Positions 56,645-64,000 of a DNA stretch of 64,000 nucleotides are shown piece by piece (positions within the stretch are counted from its first letter, which is position 1; every line of letters begins with the position of its first letter). Origin of the DNA: Rugosimonospora africana (lineage in GTDB: Bacteria > Actinomycetota > Actinomycetes > Mycobacteriales > Micromonosporaceae). Both the position numbers and the translations under genes were made by a program. The stretch lies in contig NZ_BONZ01000002.1 in NCBI RefSeq assembly GCF_016862975.1, forward strand, positions 1 through 64,000, given 5' to 3'. The notes under the pieces are model-generated. The model worked only from the letters and a program-made list of their open reading frames with translations, made no database searches and had not been told where the DNA came from.

Positions 56645-56816
56645 TCAGGGATCATCGCAGAGCCGGACAAGCCGCACCGGACCGCCGCACCGGCGACCCG
56701 GGTGAGGACGGCGGCGCCGGGCCGCACCGGCAACCGGAGCGGCGGCACCGGACTCGGGCGGCGCCCGACCCAGGTGGCGCCGGGCCGTGCCGCGGGGCCT
56801 GTCGCTCCGGCTCGCC

Positions 56817-56847
56817 TCCCGGGACGGGGTACCCACCCGTCCCGGGA
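56817..56847 (-). terminator. Hairpin terminator after hpf
   Basis: TCCCGGGACGGG and its exact complement are separated by seven bases, 26 bp beyond the hpf stop on the minus strand. The rest of 56645-56872 shows no gene. Confidence 0.68.
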
Positions 56848-56872
56848 ATGGCGCGAACGCCTCGGCGGCCGA

Positions 56873-57490
56873 TCAGGCAGCCAGCGAGATCACTCCGTAG
56901 TCGTAGGCTCGTCGCCGGTACACCACGCACGGGCGGCCGGACTCCTTGTCGAGGTACAGGAAGAAGTTGTGCCCGACCATCTCCATCTGGAACAGGGCTT
57001 CATCGACCGTCATCGGGATCGCCCGGTGCTCCTTCTCGCGCGCGATGTGCCACGGACGGTCCTCGTCGAGCTCGATGGGCTCGAGAACGGCGGTAGCGGT
57101 CTGCCCGGCGATCGGCTGGGCGGACAGCTCGGGTAGCGGCAGGCCCGAGGTCGCGGCGGCGACAGAGACCGGCGCGTGACGACCACGGTGCACCCGGCGC
57201 CGGTCGGCGGCGCGGCGCAGCCTTGCCTCGAGTTTCGCGGTGGCCTGATCCAGAGCGGAGTAGAAGTCGGCGGCACACGCCTCGGCCCGGACTGTCGGGC
57301 CCCGGGAGATGCACGTGACCTGCACCCGCTGGCAGTGGTCAGACTGGCGAGGATTGCGTTCGTGGGAGAGTTCGACCTCTACCCGAATGATCTTCTGGTC
57401 GTAACGCTCGACTTTGTGCAGCTTGTCGGCCACATGCTGCCGGTAGTGGTCCGGCACTTCCACGTTGCGGCCTTTGACGACGATTTCCAC
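56873..57490 (-). CDS. hpf: Long-form ribosome hibernation promoting factor
   Basis: This 205-residue protein has the S30AE domain at the N-terminus (IVVKGRNVEVPDHYRQHV, KLHKVERYD) and the C-terminal dimerisation domain (KEHRAIPMTVDEALFQMEMV, HNFFLYLD) that defines long HPF. It binds and dimerises 70S ribosomes into inactive 100S particles in stress or stationary phase. The start is GTG 57490 because GGGGGAGG precedes it at nine bases; the open frame continues upstream for 56 codons without family similarity. Confidence 0.94.
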   Translation of the reverse strand: MEIVVKGRNVEVPDHYRQHVADKLHKVERYDQKIIRVEVELSHERNPRQSDHCQRVQVTCISRGPTVRAEACAADFYSALDQATAKLEARLRRAADRRRVHRGRHAPVSVAAATSGLPLPELSAQPIAGQTATAVLEPIELDEDRPWHIAREKEHRAIPMTVDEALFQMEMVGHNFFLYLDKESGRPCVVYRRRAYDYGVISLAA

Positions 57491-57724
57491 AGGTGCGACC
57501 TCCCCCAAGGTCCTTGTCCTGGACGCCACCGCTGCCCCCTGCCCGGTGGCGAATTGACGTGACTCGGCCCAGTGGCGGACCGGGTGACTAACTCCTCCTT
57601 CGATCGCTGCCAGTCCCCGATGAGGTCCGACGCTAACCCTTGTTCGCTCGGACGTCACCCCTTGTTTTCAACAACGGTTTGGAGTATTTCGCCCGCAGTT
57701 CGGGCAGTAGGGGATCTATGAAAA

Positions 57725-58465
57725 TCACCCGGACGGCGTACGCGAACCGGCCCGTCTACGGGTCGCCGCCAACACCACCGCCAGCGGTACCGGAACACCC
57801 GAGGCACGCAGCCGGCCGGCGACCGCGGCCAGGGTGGCGCCGGTGGTGAGGATGTCGTCGAGCGCCACGACCACGGCGCCCCGCGCCGCCACCTCCGCCA
57901 TCCGGGCGAGTTCACGCGTGCGGGGCGCGAAAGCCCCCGCCGCGGCATCGGCACGGCCGGCCCGGTCGAGGTGGGCCGAGTCGGCGCGCGGCCGGGCGGA
58001 CAGCGGGGTCGCCAGGCCGGCCGGCCAGCCGGCGGCGTTGAGCCGTACCGCCGCCCGCCGGGCGAGCCGCAGCATGTGGTCGCCGTACCGGTCCCGAGCG
58101 GCGGCCGCGGTGTCCGGCACCGGTACCAGCAGCAGCGGGGTACCGGCGGGCGGTCCGGCCAGCCGTACCCCGGCGGCGACCGCCGACGCGAGCAGGTCGC
58201 CCAGCGTCCGCGCCAGCGTGTGCCGGCCCCGCTCCTTGTACGCCAGAAGCACCTCGCGCAGCGCTCCCTCGTACCCGCCCAGAGCCACGCAGCCGGGCAG
58301 CCCGGGTGGGGCCGGAGTCGGCCGTACCGGATGGGCCCGCAGACCCCGCAGCAGCCGGGTGCAGTTCGCGCACAGCGCGCCCGGTCCACCGGCTCCGCAG
58401 CCGGCGCAGGTGCCCGGGAGTACCAGATCGGCCAACCCGGTCCACGTCTGCCCCAGCCACGTCAC
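57725..58465 (-). CDS. ComF-family phosphoribosyltransferase-like protein
   Basis: This 246-residue protein has an N-terminal zinc finger (CAGCGAGGPGALCANC), the ComF block YEGALREVLLAYKERGRH, VPVPDTAAAARDRYGDHM and the PRPP-binding motif VVALDDILTTGATLAA. In competent bacteria ComFC assists DNA uptake; the role in actinobacteria is unclear. It ends the mtrA-mtrB-lpqB run, nine bases after lpqB. GTG 58465 starts the frame. Confidence 0.92.
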   Translation of the reverse strand: MTWLGQTWTGLADLVLPGTCAGCGAGGPGALCANCTRLLRGLRAHPVRPTPAPPGLPGCVALGGYEGALREVLLAYKERGRHTLARTLGDLLASAVAAGVRLAGPPAGTPLLLVPVPDTAAAARDRYGDHMLRLARRAAVRLNAAGWPAGLATPLSARPRADSAHLDRAGRADAAAGAFAPRTRELARMAEVAARGAVVVALDDILTTGATLAAVAGRLRASGVPVPLAVVLAATRRRAGSRTPSG

Positions 58466-58474
58466 CGGCGGCCC

Positions 58475-60352
58475 CTAGTCCAGATAGAACGGGTTGCTCG
58501 GCGCCGGCTCGGTGGCCGGCGCGTGGCCGGCGGACGCGGTCGGTGACGGGGAACCGCCCGGGTTCTTCAGCTTCATCGGATCGAAGTGGCTGGACGAGAC
58601 GTAGTAGGCGATGTTGTGGTCCGTCTGCACCATCGCGCGGGGCACATTGCTGTCCGTCGACGGCAGCCGGGGCAGTGCCACAACCTGAGTGATCTTGTAT
58701 GAGAAGGCGACCGGCCACGTCTCCGCGACGGCGCCGTCGATGGTCGCCTGAGCCAGCTGGTAGTTGGCCGTCGTCCCCCGGCCGGCGATCAGCACCCGGT
58801 CGAGCCGGGACCATGCGATCCCGGTCAGCCCGCTCAACCCGGACGCGATGTACCGGGGCGGCCCGGCCGAGATGTCCTGCCCATCGACCCGCAGCGCGCA
58901 GACCCAGGCCGAGCCGCCGGCGATCACCGCTATCCGGTGGCCGTCCGGCGCGACCGAGAAGGCGGTCACCGGTGACTCGATGACGGAAACCTCGGTCTTC
59001 TTGCCCTGGAGATCCACCCGGTACAGCCGGCCGTCCACGGCGACCATGACCACCGGATCGTCGGCGGGCAGGAAGACCGGCCGGGTCCAGGCGGTTCCCT
59101 CGAGTTCGGACCTGACGAACACCGGCTCGGTGTTGTCGCGGTAGACGCCGCCGACGTACAGGTGGTTGTCGGTCTTGACCAGGGCGGCGTACGGGTGGTC
59201 GCCGCTGAGCGCCGCGTACCGCACGTTCCGGTTGTCGCGGTTCACGTTGGTCAGCGCCTGTGGCAGCTGGTCCGGGTCGGTGACCTCACGGACCACCCCG
59301 CCGACCACGCAGTATGCGGTCTCGTCGCCCTTGCGGTACGGCTCGTCGGCGAGGTTCGACTTGAGGTACATGTCGCTCGACCCGTCGGCCTTGACGTTCT
59401 GCGAATTCTCCTGCAGCCGTACCGGGCCCTCGTAGAACGTGGGCCGCAGCGACCAGCGCAACTGGTCCATCACCTGCTGAGAAGTGAGGCCCTGCGGTGC
59501 GGCGGACAGGTTGATCAGAAGACCGTTGGAATCCGGTGCCACCAGGCTCGGCCCGAGCAGGCTGATCCCGGCGTAGAGATTGTTGGCGACCGCGTTCCCC
59601 AGCAGGTTGGACGGCCCACCGAGTATCCAGTTGACGATCTCGGTGCGTTGGCTCTCCCGGGTGAGCCCCACCATGGGTACGTAGCGCAGGTCCGGCACCA
59701 GGCCCTTGCGGGCGTTGTCGGTGGACCAGAAGTAGACCAACTGCGGTTGGTACCACTGGCCGTCGAGGCCGCCGCTGTCCAGCAGCATGCCGGTGAGCGG
59801 GAACGCGTTCGCGGTCCGCGGCGCGATCTCATCGATCAGGTACGAGCCCGGCGCCTGCTCGTTCAGCACCACGGTGAACCGCAACCCGACCGTCGGCGGC
59901 GGCATCGGGATCGAGCTGGGATCGACGAACCCGCTGCTCAGCTGGCCAACCGGCTGGAGTGTCACGTCGACGAAGGTCTCACCGGCCAGACCGGCGCTGG
60001 ACGTCGGGCCGTCGACGACGCGGACCACGGTGACCTGGCTGGCGGAGGGCCAGGTCCGCTGGGCCTTGGCGGTCAGGAACGCCTTCGCCCGGGCATTCGC
60101 CTTGCCGAAATCGGTCTCCACATCGAGCTTCCCGGCCACGGCGCCGAGGAAGTTCTTCACCAGGGCACCCGGGTCGGTGGCGTCCTCGGCCACCGGCGCC
60201 TTGAGGTCGCTGCCGCTTCCTCCCGGGCCGGCCGTCGGCGCCGGCCCGTCGACGATCGGGCGGCCACCCGAGGGCAGCCCGCACGCCGCCGGTACCGCGA
60301 GCGCCGCGCCGCCCAGCGCGATCACCCGCAGCACCTGGCGACGGTCAACCAC
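58475..60352 (-). CDS. lpqB: Lipoprotein LpqB, MtrAB accessory protein
   Basis: This 625-residue lipoprotein follows mtrB in nearly all actinobacteria and modulates MtrB signalling at the outer face of the membrane. It has a short signal with RRQVLRVIALGGAALAVP followed by AACG, the lipobox Cys near residue 24, a GerMN domain in the first half, and a beta-propeller-like C-terminal half. GTG 60352 was chosen because GGGGGAG lies six bases before it and it overlaps the mtrB stop by eight bases; the longer alternatives (ATG 60394) read through the mtrB tail. Confidence 0.93.
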   Translation of the reverse strand: MVDRRQVLRVIALGGAALAVPAACGLPSGGRPIVDGPAPTAGPGGSGSDLKAPVAEDATDPGALVKNFLGAVAGKLDVETDFGKANARAKAFLTAKAQRTWPSASQVTVVRVVDGPTSSAGLAGETFVDVTLQPVGQLSSGFVDPSSIPMPPPTVGLRFTVVLNEQAPGSYLIDEIAPRTANAFPLTGMLLDSGGLDGQWYQPQLVYFWSTDNARKGLVPDLRYVPMVGLTRESQRTEIVNWILGGPSNLLGNAVANNLYAGISLLGPSLVAPDSNGLLINLSAAPQGLTSQQVMDQLRWSLRPTFYEGPVRLQENSQNVKADGSSDMYLKSNLADEPYRKGDETAYCVVGGVVREVTDPDQLPQALTNVNRDNRNVRYAALSGDHPYAALVKTDNHLYVGGVYRDNTEPVFVRSELEGTAWTRPVFLPADDPVVMVAVDGRLYRVDLQGKKTEVSVIESPVTAFSVAPDGHRIAVIAGGSAWVCALRVDGQDISAGPPRYIASGLSGLTGIAWSRLDRVLIAGRGTTANYQLAQATIDGAVAETWPVAFSYKITQVVALPRLPSTDSNVPRAMVQTDHNIAYYVSSSHFDPMKLKNPGGSPSPTASAGHAPATEPAPSNPFYLD

Positions 60353-62357
60353 GGTGGCTCCCCCGGGCGAGTCCGGCGCGGTCGCCCGGGTCATGCTCGT
60401 GTCGACCGGTCTGGCCCGGCGCGTCTGGCACCGCGCGACGACCGGGACCAGTCGCCGGCACCCCATCCGCCGAGCCGTCGGCGGCATCGCGCGGCCCGGG
60501 ATCGCCCGCGGGGGCGCTCGCCGCCGGATCGATCACCAGGTAGGCGCCCGCCAGGTAGTTGATCGCGAAGTCGCTCGGCAGGTAGCCGCCGGCCGGGTGG
60601 TTGGTCGTCGAGTGATCGGTCGGGGTGGGGTCGGCGGGCGCGGGCAGGACGACGCTCGGCACGACCGCGGGCGACGGGTGCTGGGCCGCCGGGCCCGCGG
60701 TCAGCGCGAGCCGGCCCCGGATCGAATCGGCGTCCGGCGGAACCAGCCGGAGCGGCGAGGACGTCAGCCGGTCGCCGGCGCGCAGCGGGAGGGTCAACCG
60801 GAACTGGGCGCCCTGGCCCGGCGCGCCCCACGCCTCCAACCAGCCGCCGTGCAGCCGGGCATCCTCCAGCGCGATGGACAACCCCAGCCCGGTGCCGCCG
60901 GTCTGCCGTGCCCGGGACGGGTCGGCCCGCCAGAACCGGTTGAAGACCAGCTTCTCGTCGCCCTTGTTCAGCCCGATGCCGTGGTCCCGCACGGTGATCG
61001 CGACCGCGACCTCGTCGGCGTGCAGGGTCACCACGACCGGGCGCGCCTCGGCGTGCTCGACGGCGTTGCCGACCAGGTTGCGCAGGATCCGCTCGACTCG
61101 GCGCGGGTCCACCTCGGCGATCACCGGCGCCGCCGGTACGTTCAGATCGATCCGTACCCCGCAGCGCTCGGCCAGCGAGCTCAGCCGTTCGCTGACCGAC
61201 TCCACGATCGGCGCCACGTCGGTCGGCTCGGCGTCGAGCACCGCGAACCCGGCGTCGAACCGGCTGATCTCCAGCAGGTCCGTGAGCAACTCCTCGAACC
61301 GGTCCAGCTCGGCGTGCAACAGTTCGGCGCTGCGGGCCATCGCCGGATCGAACTCGTCGCGCTCCGCGTAGATCAGATCGGCCGCCATCCGTACCGTGGT
61401 CAGCGGCGTACGCAGCTCGTGTGACACGTCCGAGGTGAACCGGCGCTGGAGCCGGGACATCTCCTCCAGCCGGATGATCTGCCGTTGCAGGTTCTCCGCC
61501 ATCTGGTTGAAGGACGCGGCCAGCAGTGCCAGATCGTCCTCGCCGCGCACCTCCATCCGCTGGTCGAGAAGGCCGGCGGACAGCCGCTGCGCGGTGCGGG
61601 CCGCGGTGCGCACCGGCTGGACGACCAGCCGGGTGGTGAGCGCGGCGAGCACGGCCAGCAGCACGACGAGCGCGACCCCGGTCGCGACGACCGTGGTGCG
61701 CACCAGGTCGGCGGCCTGCTGCTCGGTGTTGAGCGGGAAGAAGTAGTAGAGCTCGAAGTGGTCGTTGGAGACGGTCACCGGGCTGCCGTACACCAGGTAC
61801 GGCTCGTCGCCGTTGCCCAGGTCGGCGGTCACGAACTGGTGCGCCACCACGTCGGCGCCTCCGGTGCGCCCGCCGCCGACGTACGCCTGCAGCTGACGGG
61901 GGATCGCGTCGACGACCAGCGCGTTGTTCCCCGAGGTCTGCGGGGGTTGCGGGGCTCCGTCATCGGAGAGGATCGCCACGGTGGCGCCCTCGGTGTTGGC
62001 CGTCAGCCGGGTGAGCACGCCGGGGATCGAGGTCCGCACATCCAGCGGATCCTTGATCGCGTCCAGCTGCTCCCCCATCGTCTTGGCACCCTGGCTCACC
62101 TGGTCGCGAGCGCTGGTCACCTTGGCGTCGACCAGACCCTCGGTGATCATCGAGGCGACCAGCACGCCGAACGCGCCGACCAGCACGCCGGAGACCAGCA
62201 GGGTGATCACGACCATGCGCAGCTGGAGCGACCGCCGCCAGGCACGGCGACCGGACACCCAGGCGACGATCACGCGCTCGCCGACGGTGCGCCGCAGCGC
62301 CCGCACCACGGGACGGTGGCGCAGGTACCGGTATTGAGCGAGGAGCCAGGTACTCAC
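60345..62357 (-). CDS. mtrB: Sensor histidine kinase MtrB
   Basis: This 670-residue kinase partners MtrA in control of cell-wall homeostasis and division. It has an N-terminal cytoplasmic stretch, a membrane helix (MVVITLLVSGVLVGAFGVLV), an extracytoplasmic domain, a second helix, HAMP, HisKA with His in DVSHELRTPLTTVRM, and an ATPase domain with LRNLVGNAVEHAEA and DHGIGLNKGDEKLVF. A C-terminal tail of more than 100 residues, rich in Pro, Ala, Thr and Asp, exceeds the usual length, and its last 35 codons include a copy of the 51-bp dispersed element. It starts eight bases after mtrA. Confidence 0.95.
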   Translation of the reverse strand: MSTWLLAQYRYLRHRPVVRALRRTVGERVIVAWVSGRRAWRRSLQLRMVVITLLVSGVLVGAFGVLVASMITEGLVDAKVTSARDQVSQGAKTMGEQLDAIKDPLDVRTSIPGVLTRLTANTEGATVAILSDDGAPQPPQTSGNNALVVDAIPRQLQAYVGGGRTGGADVVAHQFVTADLGNGDEPYLVYGSPVTVSNDHFELYYFFPLNTEQQAADLVRTTVVATGVALVVLLAVLAALTTRLVVQPVRTAARTAQRLSAGLLDQRMEVRGEDDLALLAASFNQMAENLQRQIIRLEEMSRLQRRFTSDVSHELRTPLTTVRMAADLIYAERDEFDPAMARSAELLHAELDRFEELLTDLLEISRFDAGFAVLDAEPTDVAPIVESVSERLSSLAERCGVRIDLNVPAAPVIAEVDPRRVERILRNLVGNAVEHAEARPVVVTLHADEVAVAITVRDHGIGLNKGDEKLVFNRFWRADPSRARQTGGTGLGLSIALEDARLHGGWLEAWGAPGQGAQFRLTLPLRAGDRLTSSPLRLVPPDADSIRGRLALTAGPAAQHPSPAVVPSVVLPAPADPTPTDHSTTNHPAGGYLPSDFAINYLAGAYLVIDPAASAPAGDPGPRDAADGSADGVPATGPGRRAVPDAPGQTGRHEHDPGDRAGLARGSHRG
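60404..60454 (+). repeat. 51-bp dispersed element inside the mtrB 3' end
   Basis: This copy matches the unit at 13463-13513 at 45 of 51 positions without gaps, and lies on the same window strand. Because mtrB is on the minus strand, the element is translated here in the opposite sense to the ABC ATPase copies. Confidence 0.85.
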
Positions 62358-62365
62358 GGTTGGGC

Positions 62366-63055
62366 CTACCCGGTGCCGGCCTTGTAGCCGACGCCACGCA
62401 CGGTCAGGATGATCTCGGGGCGCTCCGGGTCCGGTTCGATCTTGGCGCGCAGCCGCTGGACGTGCACGTTCACGAGGCGGGTGTCGGCGGCGTGCCGGTA
62501 CCCCCAGACCTGCTCCAGCAGGACCTCACGGGTGAACACCTGGCGCGGCTTCCGGGCCAGCGCCACCAGCAGGTCGAACTCCAGCGGAGTCAGCTTGACC
62601 TCGTCGCCGTCCCGGCTCACGGTGTGCGCCGGGACGTCGATGGTGATCTGGTTGCCGTTCGGACCGATGGTCAGCAGCTCCGGCGTCACGTCTTCGCCGC
62701 GGCGCAGCCTGGCCCGCATCCGGGCGACCAGTTCCTTCGGCTTGAACGGCTTGACGACGTAGTCGTCCGCGCCGGACTCCAGCCCGAGCACCACGTCGAC
62801 CGTGTCGCTCTTCGCGGTGAGCATCACGATCGGGATGCCGGATTCGGACCGGATGGCTCGACAGACGTCGATTCCGCTCATGCCGGGCAGCATGAGGTCG
62901 AGTAGCACGATATCGGGTCGTGCCTCCCGGAACGCGCCCAGCGCGCGTTCACCGTCCGCCACGAACGAGGGCAGAAATCCCTCACTGCGTAGCACGATGC
63001 CGAGCATCTCGGCGAGGGCGGGGTCATCGTCGACCACCAGGACCCGAGCTCTCAT
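62366..63055 (-). CDS. mtrA: Response regulator MtrA
   Basis: This 229-residue OmpR-family regulator is very close to actinobacterial MtrA. The receiver has VVDDDPALAEML, the phospho-acceptor Asp in VLLDLMLPGMSG, and Lys in YVVKPFKPKELV. The winged helix has LTPLEFDLLVALARKPRQVF and HVQRLRAKIEPDPE. MtrA is essential in several actinobacteria and controls cell division, peptidoglycan turnover and antibiotic genes. It is first in the mtrA-mtrB-lpqB-comFC operon. ATG 63055. Confidence 0.97.
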   Translation of the reverse strand: MRARVLVVDDDPALAEMLGIVLRSEGFLPSFVADGERALGAFREARPDIVLLDLMLPGMSGIDVCRAIRSESGIPIVMLTAKSDTVDVVLGLESGADDYVVKPFKPKELVARMRARLRRGEDVTPELLTIGPNGNQITIDVPAHTVSRDGDEVKLTPLEFDLLVALARKPRQVFTREVLLEQVWGYRHAADTRLVNVHVQRLRAKIEPDPERPEIILTVRGVGYKAGTG

Positions 63056-63463
63056 GCGCCCAATATTCCATCTTCATGACCGAATCCGGGAACCCGACTT
63101 TCGGAACCGGATAAATTCGGGCTAAAACCCCAGCTAGGGTCGCACGTCCCAGAACACGCGCTCCCATCGGAGGCCCCGAGGTTGACGGGGGCTTCAATAA
63201 TGCCTCGTCATCGCCCAGATCGAAATCCGGCGCCCGGGCGGGGTGTCCGGCCCACTCGGCCCCCTTCGCCGGGCCGCGTGGTCCCCGCCTCCACGCCCGC
63301 CCTCGCCCGCGGACGATCCGCCCTCCGCAGGCGCCGCCGGAGGACCCGGGCAAGCCCAGGATGTGACTGCGCGGCGGACAGCACGGCACGCTCGGACGTG
63401 CCAGGATGAGACCGCTGGCGACGGGAACGGCGCGAGCCGGCGAGTCTCAAGGAGGACAACGGC
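63056..63463. other. Intergenic region upstream of mtrA
   Basis: This 408-bp gap separates mtrA (minus) from a divergent membrane-protein gene (plus). The 60 bp nearest mtrA are clearly less GC-rich and probably hold its promoter, although I cannot place -35 and -10 boxes with confidence. Small open frames here lack ribosome-binding sites and family resemblance. The last 30 bp carry the AAGGAGG site of the next gene. Confidence 0.6.
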
Positions 63464-64000
63464 ATGGGTGGGGCCAGCGCCGAACGCCTGCCGCTGCGCC
63501 CACAGACTCTCGGCGAACTTCTCGACGCGGCCACCAACCTGTTGCGGCGCAACGCCCTGCTGCTGATCGGCACGGCCCTCGGACTCGCCGCGGCCGAGCA
63601 GGCCGCGCTCTACCCGCTGCGCCGGGCGGCCGGGGTCGCGCCGCCCTGGTATCTCCCGCAGTCCACCGACCACGCGGCGCAGTACTGGGGGCTGCTCGCG
63701 ACCGGATTCGGCACCGAGACCGTGATCATCGTGCTGCTCGGCGGGCTGGCCGCCCAGGCGTCGGTCGCCGACCTGGTCGGCGCGCCCGCGCCCAAGCGCC
63801 CGTTCGGACCGGGTAGCCGACCGGGCGCGCTGGGGATACTCGCGCTGGTGCTCGGTGTGGGCGCCGCGATCGGCGCGGCCGCCGGGCTGGTGCCCGGGAT
63901 CTTCTGGTACCTGCTGGCCGGCCTGTCCGCTCCGGTGCTCATCATCGACCGGCGGCCGGCACGCCGTACCGCTCCGGCCGGGCCCCACCTCCCCGGCCCG
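63464..64000 (+). CDS. Membrane protein, partial; GPDPase-membrane-domain-like
   Basis: The frame runs from ATG 63464 off the end of the window, giving at least 179 residues. The opening PLRPQTLGELLDAATNLLRR matches the start of proteins with a glycerophosphodiester-phosphodiesterase membrane domain, which are common near mtrA in related genomes. Several membrane helices follow (ALLLIGTALGLAAAEQAAL; TVIIVLLGGLAAQASVADLV; two more after residue 125). AAGGAGG lies eight bases before the ATG. Function is unknown. Confidence 0.72.
   Translation, partial: MGGASAERLPLRPQTLGELLDAATNLLRRNALLLIGTALGLAAAEQAALYPLRRAAGVAPPWYLPQSTDHAAQYWGLLATGFGTETVIIVLLGGLAAQASVADLVGAPAPKRPFGPGSRPGALGILALVLGVGAAIGAAAGLVPGIFWYLLAGLSAPVLIIDRRPARRTAPAGPHLPGP

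Overview
The window is GC-rich (roughly 70% or more) DNA with tightly packed genes, many ATGA/GTGA start-stop overlaps and frequent GTG starts. Gene content points to a filamentous or mycobacterium-like actinobacterium: the MtrA-MtrB-LpqB system, a fused 2-oxoglutarate decarboxylase/dehydrogenase (Kgd), a GlnX-GlnH-PknG locus, an MprA-MprB-PepD-like locus, and the actinobacterial families DUF6104, DUF6412, DUF6459 and DUF6912. A member of the Micromonosporales is my best guess, but this is inference from gene families and not from a marker gene. No rRNA, tRNA, CRISPR array, transposase or prophage was recognised.

Layout. 1-2.5 kb: a secreted transglycosylase-like protein and a soluble transhydrogenase. 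2.7-11.9 kb: a seven-gene run (GlnX, GlnH, coiled-coil protein, PknG kinase, PP2C phosphatase, VWA protein, zinc-ribbon/FHA protein) that looks like a complete glutamine/phospho-threonine signalling unit. 11.9-18.96 kb: a lipoprotein esterase, an ABC-2 exporter with its two-component system, and a YidC-like insertase with DUF6412. 19-24.1 kb: LacI and AraC regulators with small enzymes and a CocE-type hydrolase. 24.3-31.4 kb: patatin plus acyltransferase, a second ABC-2 exporter, an orphan NarJ-like chaperone, pyroglutamyl peptidase and glycerol kinase. 31.5-39.5 kb (minus strand): PepD/HtrA with its two-component system, PadR-DUF4097, and the OlsB/OlsA-like acyltransferase pair. 40-49.9 kb: Kgd, small proteins, proline catabolism (PruA), a small HTH regulator and DUF6459. 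49.9-64 kb: the conserved secA - hpf - comFC - lpqB - mtrB - mtrA neighbourhood, with two paralogous double-GNAT proteins and a Ca2+/H+ antiporter inserted, then a partial membrane protein.

Themes. Envelope stress and cell-surface control (MtrAB, MprAB-like/PepD, SecA, YidC-like, LpqB) sit beside nitrogen/2-oxoglutarate control (GlnH-PknG, FHA protein, Kgd, PruA). In mycobacteria PknG controls 2-oxoglutarate metabolism through the FHA protein GarA; here an FHA protein is encoded inside the pknG operon.

Non-coding structure is unusually informative. A 46-bp element (five full copies plus fragments, all on the same strand) has terminal arms that change together between copies, and in two cases it supplies the stop codon of the preceding gene. 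A second, 51-54-bp element occurs in coding ends of an ABC ATPase and of mtrB, and as a perfect hairpin after the CocE-like gene. Two arrays of GGCAA repeats at exact 10-bp spacing lie just upstream of a small MerR/BldC-type HTH gene and of the next gene.
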